Source of the DNA: CAUSKK01 sp963532425
Lineage (GTDB): Bacteria; Pseudomonadota; Gammaproteobacteria; Cardiobacteriales; Cardiobacteriaceae
DNA: 64,000 bases
Assembly: GCA_963532425.1 (NCBI GenBank)
Contig: CAUSKK010000008.1
Location: 30,947 to 94,946, forward strand
Direction of reading: 5' to 3'
A model generated the notes under the pieces. That model was not told the DNA's origin and did not search any database. It saw nothing but the letters and a program-made list of their open reading frames with translations. This document shows, piece by piece, positions 17,293-26,199 of the stretch. Position 1 is the first letter of the stretch; the number at the start of each line of letters is the position of its first letter. The position numbers and the translations under genes were made by a program.

Positions 17293-17906
17293 GGCCAGTC
17301 CCGTTCCCGTTCCAGGGCGGCGTTGAGCTCGGCCCAGCGGGCCGGGGCCGGAGGAAGCGCTTCGCCCCGTTCCAGGGCCAGCAGCCATTGCTTGCGGTCG
17401 AGGCCGCCGCCGTAGCCGGTGAGCTGGCCGTTGCTGCCGATGACCCGGTGGCAGGGAATCAGAATGGAAATCCAGTTCTGGCCGTTGGCATTGGCCACCG
17501 CCCGCACCGCCGTGGGCCGGCCGAGGCGCCGGGCCTCCTCTTTATAGGAACAGGTCTGGCCGTAGGGAATCGTTTGCAGCGTCGCCCACACCCGCTGTTG
17601 AAAGTCCGTGCCCAGCGGCGCCAACGGCACGGTGAAGTTCTGGCGTTGGCCGGCGAAGTATTCGGCCAGCTGGGCCCGGGTCTGGCGCAGCAGCCCGTTG
17701 GCAGGCTCGTGGCGGAAGCCCAGCTTAGCCAGCCGCCAGGGCCAGGCGTCCCCCTCGACAAATTCCACCAGCACCAGCCCCTCGGCCCGGGCCGCCAGCA
17801 GCAGCGGCCCCAGCGGCGCGGGCATCAGGTCGTAGGCCAGCCGGGCCGGTTGGGAGCCAAGCTGGAGAAACTGCTTCAGCGCCGCCAGCGTTTCCGCCGC
17901 GTTCAC
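17289..17906 (-). CDS. ogt: Methylated-DNA-protein-cysteine methyltransferase
   Basis: Removes methyl groups from O6-methylguanine onto its own cysteine, a suicide DNA repair reaction. The acceptor motif is ILIPCHRVIGSNG, and downstream LTGYGGGLDRKQWLLALE is the usual C-terminal signature. The helix-turn-helix region PTAVRAVANANGQN precedes it. There is no Ada-type N-terminal regulatory domain; at 205 residues it is the Ogt type. A GTG start at 17906 is chosen because it overlaps the preceding stop (GTGA), as do all junctions in this operon. The final ~20 residues extend beyond the usual end. Confidence 0.93.
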   Translation of the reverse strand: MNAAETLAALKQFLQLGSQPARLAYDLMPAPLGPLLLAARAEGLVLVEFVEGDAWPWRLAKLGFRHEPANGLLRQTRAQLAEYFAGQRQNFTVPLAPLGTDFQQRVWATLQTIPYGQTCSYKEEARRLGRPTAVRAVANANGQNWISILIPCHRVIGSNGQLTGYGGGLDRKQWLLALERGEALPPAPARWAELNAALERERDWP

Positions 17907-18178
17907 GATTTTTTCAGGCCGGGAATGGCCTGCCACAGGCGCAGCAGGGCGTCCTTGGCCTGGGTGAAGACATCGCCGAGGGTGGCGAAGATGCCGTAGT
18001 TGGCGCAGAGGAAAATAATCAGCGGAATTTCCAGCAGATAGAGATAGAGCAGCCGCCAGGTTTTGAGTTTTTCCCGCTCGGCGTCGTCGCAGAACAGCCG
18101 ACGGCGCTCGTAGAAGCGGTTGCTGCTGTAGGAGAGCAGAAGAATGCAGAAAAGGGCGATAAATTGCTGTTGAATCAT
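17903..18178 (-). CDS. Small membrane protein, unknown
   Basis: A 91-residue product with an N-terminal hydrophobic helix (IQQQFIALFCILLLSYSS), a basic linker (RFYERRRLF) and a second helix (LLYLYLLEIPLIIFLCANYG). I recognise no family. The ATG at 18178 is preferred because AGGA lies seven bases upstream. An ATG at 18193 that overlaps the rsmJ stop (TAATG) would add five residues and is also plausible. It overlaps ogt at its 3' end, so it is translated as part of the operon. Confidence 0.6.
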   Translation of the reverse strand: MIQQQFIALFCILLLSYSSNRFYERRRLFCDDAEREKLKTWRLLYLYLLEIPLIIFLCANYGIFATLGDVFTQAKDALLRLWQAIPGLKKS

Positions 18179-18192
18179 GGTTTTTCCTGACA

Positions 18193-18852
18193 TTAGACAA
18201 GGTAGACATCATAGCGAGTGTTGGGGGCGCCGATGGCGAAATCTGGGGCCACGCCGGCCAGCGGCGGCGCGCCCTTGGGCCGTTTTACCACCACCCGTTT
18301 TTCGGCCCGGGCCCGGGCGGCGGCCAACAGCTGGGCCTCCTCGGCCGGGCTCGGGGCGGCGAGCAGCTGGTGCAGGGCCTGCATCTCACGGCCGACGGCG
18401 GCGCTCTTGCGGCGCGGTGGAAACATGGGGTCGAGATAAATGGCCTCGTGGCGCCGGCCCACCTCGGCCACATCGCCGGCCACCAGCTCGGGCCGGGGGC
18501 CGTCCAGCTCGGCCAGACCCTGGCGCAGCAGCAGCTGCAGGTAGGGATTGCGTTCGTAGAGGGTGAGACGGAAGCCGCGATAGTGCAGCAGCCAGGCGTC
18601 GCGGCCCCAGCCGGCGGTGCCGTCGCCGATGTCGCTCAGGCCACGAAAGGCCCGGGGCAGATATTCGGTGCCGCCCCGGGCGCGGTAGAAGGCACTACGA
18701 AAGTCAATGGTCAGGGGCCGGTGGCGGCCGGCGCCGTCGGCGAGGTGATAGCGGCCGTCCAGATGGATGAGATGGGGGCCGGCCGGCGGCGTGGCGCAGG
18801 GTTCGGCGCCGGGGGGAAGCGCTGCGGCCGGGCCGCAGTAGAGCAGGCTCAT
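18193..18852 (-). CDS. rsmJ: 16S rRNA (guanine-1516 N2)-methyltransferase
   Basis: SAM-dependent enzyme that methylates G1516 of 16S rRNA. The 219-residue product shows LTIDFRSAFYRAR, LSDIGDGTAGWGRDAWLLH (SAM-binding region) and YLDPMFPPRRKSAAVGREM, the diagnostic DPMFP segment, followed by KRVVVKRPKGAPPLAGV. These match RsmJ, which is confined largely to gammaproteobacteria. The start at 18852 overlaps the DUF2569 stop by four bases. The first ~30 residues are Gly/Pro/Ala rich and less conserved. Confidence 0.93.
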   Translation of the reverse strand: MSLLYCGPAAALPPGAEPCATPPAGPHLIHLDGRYHLADGAGRHRPLTIDFRSAFYRARGGTEYLPRAFRGLSDIGDGTAGWGRDAWLLHYRGFRLTLYERNPYLQLLLRQGLAELDGPRPELVAGDVAEVGRRHEAIYLDPMFPPRRKSAAVGREMQALHQLLAAPSPAEEAQLLAAARARAEKRVVVKRPKGAPPLAGVAPDFAIGAPNTRYDVYLV

Positions 18853-19334
18853 TGGACGAAGACGCGCCGGACGTGCTCGGACTGCTGCATATAGACCACA
18901 CAGAGAAAGCCGTAGAGCAGGCCGTGGCCGAGGGTGCGAAAGTTTTCCCCCTCAACCACCAGGCCGCCGGGCAGGAGCAGGGCCGCCAGCAGCACGTAGA
19001 ACAGGAAAAACAGCGGTTTTACAACGCAAAAAACCATGAACGGGCGCGGAAAATGACGGGAACGGCGCAGAAACAGCGCCAGCAGCACCAGATTGGCCAG
19101 CAGCAGCAGGCCATTGCCGAGCGCTTCGACGCTGACCACCAGCGTGAGCCGGCCGCTGCCCGCCGTGCCGGCGGCGGTGGCGCTGGCCCAGTCCGTCCAG
19201 AGCTGCTGGTAGAGGGGCAGGACTTCCGCCAGCGACAGCAGCAGGCTGAGCAGCAGGGTGAGGCCGACCAGCAGCAGACCGCCGCCGAGGCGGGGGCGCC
19301 GGGCCGAAGCCGGGCTAGGGAAATGAAGGTCCAT
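18849..19334 (-). CDS. DUF2569 family membrane protein
   Basis: A 161-residue protein with four membrane helices (about 16-37, 67-87, 100-120 and 130-148). The GGGLLLVGLTLLL opening, the periplasmic loop after helix 1 and the C-terminal YMQQSEHVRRVFVQ (the family's tail of Tyr, Ser, Arg-Val and a final aromatic-Val) match DUF2569. Function unknown. The ATG at 19334 is the first in a series of overlapping genes that runs to purN, so the operon promoter should lie in the 80-base gap to the divergent gene at 19415. Confidence 0.75.
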   Translation of the reverse strand: MDLHFPSPASARRPRLGGGLLLVGLTLLLSLLLSLAEVLPLYQQLWTDWASATAAGTAGSGRLTLVVSVEALGNGLLLLANLVLLALFLRRSRHFPRPFMVFCVVKPLFFLFYVLLAALLLPGGLVVEGENFRTLGHGLLYGFLCVVYMQQSEHVRRVFVQ

Positions 19335-19364
19335 GATGATTCTCCAAAAAGCGAGCAGTCTAAC

Positions 19365-19395
19365 AATGGGGCGAGCCCGATAAAATCGCCCCATT
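19365..19395. promoter_or_regulatory. Inverted repeat in divergent promoter region
   Basis: Perfect 10-base arms AATGGGGCGA (19365-19374) and TCGCCCCATT (19386-19395) flank an 11-base centre. A TAAAAT (19381-19386) that could be a -10 box overlaps the second arm by one base. The site lies 20 bases upstream of the BrnA/CopG-type gene, a typical position for an autoregulatory operator. Confidence 0.5.
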
Positions 19396-19414
19396 TCCCC
19401 AAGGGAGCAAGCCC

Positions 19415-19624
19415 ATGAAAGACGAATATGACTTCAGCAACGCCCGCCGCAATCCCTACGCGGCCACGCTAAAACAGACCCTGCTTGTCCCCCTGGACGA
19501 TGCCAGCGCGGCCTATTTCCAGACGCTGGCCGAGGAGATGTCAATGCCGGTCGCGGCCCTCGTCAGTCTTTATCTCAAAGACTGCGCCGAACAACGGCGC
19601 CGGCCCTCATGGGAGGGCTTCTAG
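19415..19624 (+). CDS. BrnA/CopG-type ribbon-helix-helix antitoxin-like protein
   Basis: A 69-residue protein with the opening MKDEYDFSNARRNPYA, typical of the BrnA/CopG-like antitoxin group, then a strand-helix-helix stretch (LLVPLDDASAAYFQTLAEEM, VAALVSLYLKDCA). Such proteins bind DNA as dimers and usually repress their own promoter while neutralising a BrnT or RelE-like toxin. No toxin gene is adjacent, so it may act as a solitary regulator. An AGGGAG ribosome-binding site is present. The inverted repeat just upstream is a candidate operator. The stop codon shares the CTAG tetramer with the convergent gene's stop. Confidence 0.75.
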   Translation: MKDEYDFSNARRNPYAATLKQTLLVPLDDASAAYFQTLAEEMSMPVAALVSLYLKDCAEQRRRPSWEGF

Positions 19625-20691
19625 ACCCCTATGGCCCCGGCCCGCGCGTCGAGCTCGGCCAATAGCTGGGCGGCGGCCGCTGCCGGCCAGCCGTAGAGCA
19701 GCGGCAGGCCACTGGCTCGGCTCAGCCGTTCCGCCAGCGCCAGAATGGCCCCGTCATGGGGGACCCGGCCGAACGGCGGCAGGCGCAGCACCGCCAGCAG
19801 CTCGTCGGGGCCGGCGGCGCCCCGGGCCAGCCACAGCTGCCACTCTTCGTCCAGCAGCACATAGAACCCGATGAAATCCGCCGCCGACCAGCGTGCACAC
19901 TCCTGCCAGCCCAGACCCCGGCGCCGGTCGCGGGCTAGCTGATCGCCGTCGGCCTCATAGCGCCAGCGCTGGCGCGGCCGCACCCCGTAGAGCAGCGCCC
20001 CCAGCAGCAGCGGCACCGGCAGCAGGCGCAGAATCTCATTCCAACGCCCCTGCACCCCGAGGCCGGCCAGCCGCAGCAGCCCATAGGCCAGCAACAGCCC
20101 CAATCCCAGCCGGAGGCCAGCAACCAGCGGCGCGGCGGTGCAGCGCAGCGAACGGCGGGCGGTGCCCCGGGGCGGCAGGGCATGGGCCTCGGGCCGGCGG
20201 ATGTTTTGTTGTTGGCGCTGCCGGCGCCAGCGTTGCCCGGTCTGCCAGAGTCCGACCAGGGCCGCCCCGGCCAGCAGCAGGGCCAACAGCAGCCCGGCCA
20301 CCCGCAAGCCCGGGGCCGGCTGCAGACCACTGTGCCAGCCCAGCAGACCGGCATAAATCAGCAGCAGCAGCCGGGACAGGCCGGCGCTGGCGATGCGGAC
20401 GGGCTCGCCGTGGCCGATGAGGGGCGGCGCATCGGGGGCGCTGGCCGGCCAGAGGCGCCAGATTTCCCACAGTTCGGCCAGGGCAAATTGGGCCAGCCCC
20501 ACTGCCAGCAGGGTCAGGGTCTGCTGGGACAGGCTCGCCCAGTCGGCCCGAATGGCTCCGTAGGCCAGGAACCCGGCCACCACCAGCAGCGACAGTGCCG
20601 TCAGAGCGTTGGCGCTGAGCTCGTCGCGGTGCGGCCGCTGGTAGCTGAAGGGAATGGGCGACAGATATTGAAGGGGGGTGGTGGGATGCAT
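19621..20691 (-). CDS. Multi-pass membrane protein, unknown
   Basis: A 356-residue protein. About six hydrophobic helices are seen, grouped at residues 28-75, 108-150 and 185-245, separated by an Arg/Gln-rich loop (QRWRRQRQQQNIRRPEAH). The C-terminal ~110 residues are soluble and begin WRYEADGDQLARDRRRGL, a strand-rich pattern that could be a PH-like fold, but I cannot assign a family. The ATG at 20691 has a GGAG site. It ends convergently with the RHH gene, the two stops sharing four bases. No functional link to its neighbours is visible. Confidence 0.6.
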   Translation of the reverse strand: MHPTTPLQYLSPIPFSYQRPHRDELSANALTALSLLVVAGFLAYGAIRADWASLSQQTLTLLAVGLAQFALAELWEIWRLWPASAPDAPPLIGHGEPVRIASAGLSRLLLLIYAGLLGWHSGLQPAPGLRVAGLLLALLLAGAALVGLWQTGQRWRRQRQQQNIRRPEAHALPPRGTARRSLRCTAAPLVAGLRLGLGLLLAYGLLRLAGLGVQGRWNEILRLLPVPLLLGALLYGVRPRQRWRYEADGDQLARDRRRGLGWQECARWSAADFIGFYVLLDEEWQLWLARGAAGPDELLAVLRLPPFGRVPHDGAILALAERLSRASGLPLLYGWPAAAAAQLLAELDARAGAIGV

Positions 20692-20749
20692 AAGGGCTCC
20701 AAATAAAGGGACAGGCCGGGGATTATAGGGCCGGGCCCGGGCCGGGTGG

Positions 20750-22012
20750 GGGGAAGCGCTTCCTGCTAGTCAATCCAAGCGAAGCGCTTCCGTCGGGAAA
20801 GCCCCGTCGTTGGGGGTCAAAAAATCGTCATCGTGAAAGTCCGGGGGAAGCGCTTCGGAACGAGCAAACGAGCTTGGCATTTATTTCGGCCAGCGGGGCC
20901 TAATCCAATTAAAGGAAGCGCTTCCGACCGGAATCCGCCCGTTTCCCACGGGCCGATTAAAGCAAAGCGCTTCGTTCTAAAGGCAAAGGGGGGAGCGCTT
21001 CGAGCCAGCCAATCAAACCGAAGGCTTCATTATTAAAAAGAGGGAGCGCTTCGTCCCGCCGGGCTAGATAGAAAAGAAGCGCTTCAGACTGGAGGACTGG
21101 CCAAGAGTAAGCGCTTCCTGCTAGTCAATCCAACCGAAGCGCTTCGCCGGGGAGGCCGGGAAAGGTCGTTCTAGAAAGAAGCGCTTCGTTCTAGAAGCAA
21201 AAGGGGAAGCGCTTCGAGCCAGCCAATTAAACCGAAGGCTCCATTATTAAAAAGAGGGAGCGCTTCCCTCCAAAAGCTAAGCGCTTCGGCCGGGGCGACA
21301 TGGGGAAGCGCTTCGCTGGCGAAGGATTTCCAGAAACGAAGCGCTTCGGTTGGTAGGTCCCCGGAACGAAGCGCTTCGAGCTGGGGAATGGCCAGAGGAA
21401 GAAGCGCTTCGCTCTGGAAAGACTAGATAAAGAAAATGGTGCCGACCGGAAAGATAGGTTGGGCCGAAGCGCTTCGGTCTGGGAAAAAGAAAGAAGCACG
21501 GCCAGGGCACATAGAGGGAAGCGCTTCCGGTTGGCCAGTGGAGCAAAGCGCTTCGGCCTAGAAAGCGGGATAAAAGAAAGGGCACTTTAGACGGTCAAGG
21601 CCGGGAAGAAGCAGGGGGTGGCAGCGGTTGGAAGCATTGGCCCAACCGAAGCGCTTCGTTCGAAAAGACGGCAAGGGGGAAGCGCTTCGTCCCGCCGGGC
21701 TAGATAGAAAAGAAGCGCTTCGGGCTGGGGAATGGCCAGAGGAGGAAGCGCTCAGAGCTGGAGGACTGGCCAAGAGTGAGCGATTCCCACTGGCCAATCC
21801 AACCGAAGCGCTTCGATTGGGAAGGTTAGGAGGAAGCGCTTCACTCTGGAGCGTCTGGAAAGAGGGGAGCGCTTCGGTTTTAAAACCAGCCAAGGGGGAG
21901 CGCTTCCCCTCCAGCAGGTCAGAAAAAAGGAAGCGCTTCGGCCGGGGAGGCCGGGAAAAGTCGTTCTAGAAAGAAGCGCTTCGTTCTAGAGGCAAAAGGG
22001 GAAGCGCTTCCA
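20750..22012. repeat. GAAGCGCTTC palindrome block upstream of the unknown membrane protein, downstream of metK
   Basis: About 1.26 kb without genes and dense in the palindrome. Duplicated segments within the block include 20965-21050 with 21179-21268, and 21146-21214 with 21940-22010. Other shared pieces are the gctagtcaatccaa spacer near 20766 and 21120, and the ccgggctagatagaaaaga spacer near 21058 and 21697. One-arm variants (GGGAGCGCTTC) are frequent. Confidence 0.85.
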
Positions 22013-22013
22013 T

Positions 22014-22036
22014 AAAAAACCCCGGCCAGGCCGGGG
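22014..22036 (-). terminator. metK intrinsic terminator
   Basis: In the minus direction CCCCGGCCTGGCCGGGG is followed by six T residues, directly after the metK stop. Confidence 0.85.
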
Positions 22037-22040
22037 GATT

Positions 22041-23189
<1,149 letters not shown>

Positions 23190-23215
23190 GGTTCGTCCTT
23201 GTGTGAAAAGCGGCA

Positions 23216-23221
23216 ATTATA
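23216..23221 (-). promoter_or_regulatory. -10 box of metK
   Basis: TATAAT on the minus strand, 26 bases before the metK ATG, in the short gap after the GDSL gene. This implies a short leader and separate transcription of metK. Confidence 0.55.
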
Positions 23222-23228
23222 AGGCCGG

Positions 23229-23879
23229 CTAGAGCATTTTCCGGCGACGCAGGGCCTCGGCCAGCCGTTCGGCGAAGCGGTCGTAGCCGGCGGCGTTGGC
23301 GTGGATTTCGTCGCTCTTCAGGGCGCTGTCGCCGAGGATGGGGCTCCAGAGGTTTTCCAGCAGCGGCACCTTTTCCGTGGCGGCGATGTCGGCGTAGAGG
23401 GGGTGGTCGCTGGGTGAACCCAGGGCCGCCCCCAAAGTGGGCGCGGGAATGGCGATGAGCATGACCCGGGCGCCGGCGGCCCGGCAGGTGGCGATGATGG
23501 CCGTGATATTGGCCCGGGTTTCCGTCAGCGGCAGCCGGCGGAGAAAGTCATTGCCGCCGATGGCCACCAGCACCAGCTGGGGCTTCTGCCGGAGCAGCTC
23601 CGGCAGCCGGGCTAGAGCCTGGGCGCTGGTGTTGCCGAAGACGCCCCCGTTGATAATCTTCAGGCCGGTGCGGGCGGCCAGACGGCTGGGATAGTCCTCG
23701 CCGGGGCCGGCACCGAAGCCTTCGGTGAGGCTGTCGCCCAGGGCCAGCACCACCGGTTGGCCAGCGTCCGGGGCCGTTGAGGGGGAAGCGCTTCGGTCGG
23801 AGCGGGTCAGCCAAAGGCCGAGCAGGGCGGCCAAAACGAGCAGAAGGGTCAGGCTGGGGATAAGAAATTTTTTGTTCAT
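23229..23879 (-). CDS. GDSL/SGNH esterase, TesA-like, copy 1
   Basis: A 216-residue SGNH hydrolase with an N-terminal hydrophobic segment (FLIPSLTLLLVLAALLGLWL) that may be a signal or membrane anchor. Block I is LALGDSLTEGFGAG with the catalytic Ser. Block II here reads GGVFGNTS, block III is GGNDFLRR with the oxyanion Asn, and block V is DEIHANAAGY with catalytic Asp and His. Family members cleave fatty acyl or aryl esters. It is a tandem duplicate of the next gene upstream, with about 345 bases at the 3' end almost identical. The start has a weak ribosome-binding site. Confidence 0.88.
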   Translation of the reverse strand: MNKKFLIPSLTLLLVLAALLGLWLTRSDRSASPSTAPDAGQPVVLALGDSLTEGFGAGPGEDYPSRLAARTGLKIINGGVFGNTSAQALARLPELLRQKPQLVLVAIGGNDFLRRLPLTETRANITAIIATCRAAGARVMLIAIPAPTLGAALGSPSDHPLYADIAATEKVPLLENLWSPILGDSALKSDEIHANAAGYDRFAERLAEALRRRKML

Positions 23880-23913
23880 GCTTCGATGGGGTGTTGCAGG
23901 GGGATGGAGATGG

Positions 23914-24549
23914 CTAGAGCATTTTCCGGCGGCGCAGGGCCTCGGCCAGCCGTTCGGCGAAGCGGTCGTAGCCGGCGGCGTTGGCGTGGATTTCGTCGCT
24001 CTTCAGGGCGCTGTCGCCGAGGATGGGGCTCCAGAGGTTTTCCAGCAGCGGCACCTTTTCCGTGGCGGCGATGTCGGCGTAGAGGGGGTGGTCGCTGGGT
24101 GAACCCAGGGCCGCCCCCAAAGTGGGCGCGGGAATGGCGATGAGCATGACCCGGGCGCCGGCGGCCCGGCAGGTGGCGATGATGGCCGTGATATTGGCCC
24201 GGGTTTCCGTCAGCGGCAGCCGGCGGAGAAAGTCATTGCCGCCGATGCCCACCAGCACCAGCTGGGGTTTCTGCCGGAGCAGCTCCGGCAGCCGGGCCAA
24301 AGCCTGGGCGCTGGTATCGCCGCTCACGCCGCCGTTGATGACCTTCAGGCCGGTGCGGGCGGCCAGCCGGCTGGGATAGTCCGCGCCGGGGCCGGCGCCG
24401 AAGCCGGCGGTGAGGCTGTCGCCCAGGGCTAGCACCGGCCGGGCCTTGTCCAGGGGCGCCAGGGGGGAAGCGCTTCGGTCGGCGCGGCCCAGGAGGAAGC
24501 CGAGCAGACCCAGGGCCAGCAGCAGGCCGAGCAGTCCTTGGCGGCTCAT
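23914..24549 (-). CDS. GDSL/SGNH esterase, TesA-like, copy 2
   Basis: A 211-residue paralogue of the gene that follows it. The N-terminal hydrophobic segment (LLGLLLALGLLGFLLG) differs between the copies, while the rest is nearly the same. Blocks: LALGDSLTAGFGAG (Ser), GGVSGDTS, GIGGNDFLRR (Asn) and DEIHANAAGY (Asp, His). Its GVSGDTS matches the usual TesA block II better than copy 1, so this may be the parental copy. The ATG overlaps the sulP stop (ATATGA), so the two genes are translationally linked. Substrate unknown. Confidence 0.88.
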   Translation of the reverse strand: MSRQGLLGLLLALGLLGFLLGRADRSASPLAPLDKARPVLALGDSLTAGFGAGPGADYPSRLAARTGLKVINGGVSGDTSAQALARLPELLRQKPQLVLVGIGGNDFLRRLPLTETRANITAIIATCRAAGARVMLIAIPAPTLGAALGSPSDHPLYADIAATEKVPLLENLWSPILGDSALKSDEIHANAAGYDRFAERLAEALRRRKML

Positions 24550-26087
24550 ATGCTGTGGCTGTGTTTCACGTGCACCTGGCTGGCCTCGTCCGGATTGTCA
24601 TAGTCGGCCTTGAAGCCCTGGAGCACCACGGTGATGCCGTTGTCGCGAGCGTAGATATTGGCGAAATCCTCCAGCAGCTCGAGCACGTCGCTGGCGATGT
24701 AGACCGACCGTTCGGCATTGATGATGACCGTGGCCCGGGGCGGGATATTTTTCAACGTCTTCTTGATGGCGGCCTTGTTGAGGAAGGAGACCTCCTCGGC
24801 CAGGTTCAGGGTGATTTCCTCGGCGGTGGCCAGCTGCTCGCGGCTGAGGTAGTAGGCCCGTTTCATATTGCCCTGGAGGATAAAGAAGATGCTGATGGTC
24901 AGGCCCAGGGCCACGCCCTTGAGCAGGTCGAGCAGCACCACGGCAATGAGGGTGGCGAGGAAGGGAATGAACTGGTACCAGCCCTTTTCCCAGAAATGGC
25001 GGAAGGTGGCCGGCTGGGCGAGCTTGTAGCCCACCAGCAGCAGCACCGCCGCCAGCGAGGCCAGCGGAATGCGGTTGAGCCAGCCGGGAATGGTGAGGAC
25101 GCAGACCAGCAGCAGGGCGCCGTGCACCATGGTGGAGAGCTTGTGGGTGGCGCCGGCGTTGGCGTTGGCCGAGGAGCGCACGATGACCGAGGTGATGGGC
25201 AGGCCGCCGACCAGGGCGCAGACCATATTGCCCAGGCCCTGGGCGCGCAGTTCGCGGTTGTTGTCGGTGAGGCGCCGACGCACGTCGAGCCGGTCCGAGG
25301 CCTCGATGCAGAGCAGGGTTTCAATGGAGGCCACCAGGGCGATGGTGAGGCCGGTCAGCCAGACGTAGCCGTTGCCGAAGCCGCGCCAGTCGGGCAGGGT
25401 GATGAAGTTTTCCACCGTATCGGCCGGCAGTTGCACCAGCTGTTTGCCCGTCAGGGCCCAGTCCGGATTGAGGCTGCCGAGCAGGCCGTTCAGCGCGATG
25501 CCGAGCAGCACCACCACCAGAGCCGAGGGCAGCAGGGCGATTTTTTTCAGGGCCGGCACCCGTTCCCAGCCGAGCAGCACGCCCAGGGACAGCAGCGCCA
25601 GCAGCAGGGCGTTCCAGTGCATGCCAGCCAGCAGGGCCAGCGGCTGGCTCAGGGGGGCGGTGCTGCCGAGGGCATAGGGCACCTCCTTGGCGATGATGAT
25701 GATGCCGATGCCGGCGAGCATGCCCTCGATGACGGCGACGGGAATGTATTCGGCGAAACTCCCGGCGCGCAGCTGGCCGAGCAGCAGTTGCACCGCCCCG
25801 GCGATGAGGCCGGCGCAGAGGAACAGTGGGAAGCTGCCCAGCTGTTGAATGGCGGCGAGAACGATGGCGGTCAGACCAGCAGCCGGGCCGGAAACGCTAA
25901 TGTGGGAGGTGCTAAACGCGCCGATGACCAGGCCGCCGACGATGCCGGAGATGACCCCGGCCAGCGGTGGCGCCCCCGAGGCCAGGGCGATGCCGAGGCA
26001 GAGCGGCAGGGCGACCAGAAAGACCACCAGGCCCGAGGAAAAATTGGTTTTCAGAAGCTGGCCATCCAGCCAGACAGGACGTTGCAT
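24546..26087 (-). CDS. SulP family anion transporter
   Basis: A 513-residue carrier with about ten to twelve membrane helices and a C-terminal cytoplasmic STAS-type region (from about residue 415; AEEVSFLNKAAIKKTL, ATVIINAERSVYIASDVLELL). The N-terminal GLVVFLVALPLCLGIALASGAPP and the NRELRAQGLGNMVCALVGGLP segment are SulP signatures. Members move sulfate, bicarbonate or dicarboxylates. The closest type by eye is the short bacterial SulP often proposed for bicarbonate. The ATG at 26087 has a GGAG site; a longer in-frame reading to 26219 would cross the terminator and is rejected. It is followed by two esterases. Confidence 0.9.
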   Translation of the reverse strand: MQRPVWLDGQLLKTNFSSGLVVFLVALPLCLGIALASGAPPLAGVISGIVGGLVIGAFSTSHISVSGPAAGLTAIVLAAIQQLGSFPLFLCAGLIAGAVQLLLGQLRAGSFAEYIPVAVIEGMLAGIGIIIIAKEVPYALGSTAPLSQPLALLAGMHWNALLLALLSLGVLLGWERVPALKKIALLPSALVVVLLGIALNGLLGSLNPDWALTGKQLVQLPADTVENFITLPDWRGFGNGYVWLTGLTIALVASIETLLCIEASDRLDVRRRLTDNNRELRAQGLGNMVCALVGGLPITSVIVRSSANANAGATHKLSTMVHGALLLVCVLTIPGWLNRIPLASLAAVLLLVGYKLAQPATFRHFWEKGWYQFIPFLATLIAVVLLDLLKGVALGLTISIFFILQGNMKRAYYLSREQLATAEEITLNLAEEVSFLNKAAIKKTLKNIPPRATVIINAERSVYIASDVLELLEDFANIYARDNGITVVLQGFKADYDNPDEASQVHVKHSHSI

Positions 26088-26125
26088 AGGCTTCTCCAAA
26101 GCAGGGGGAGCGGGGCCGGAGCCCA

Positions 26126-26156
26126 TAAAAAAAGCACTTCGTTGAACGAAGCGCTT
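26126..26156 (-). terminator. Terminator of signalling module 2, built from palindrome copies
   Basis: In the minus direction AAGCGCTTCGTTCAACGAAGTGCTT forms a stem-loop from two palindrome-derived arms (one carries a C-to-T-type change) and is followed by a run of T residues. It lies 44 bases beyond the CheX-like stop and upstream of sulP. Confidence 0.7.
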
Positions 26157-26199
26157 CCGGAAATCTGAGTTTGAGCGCTGAAGCGCTTCCTCCATAGGT

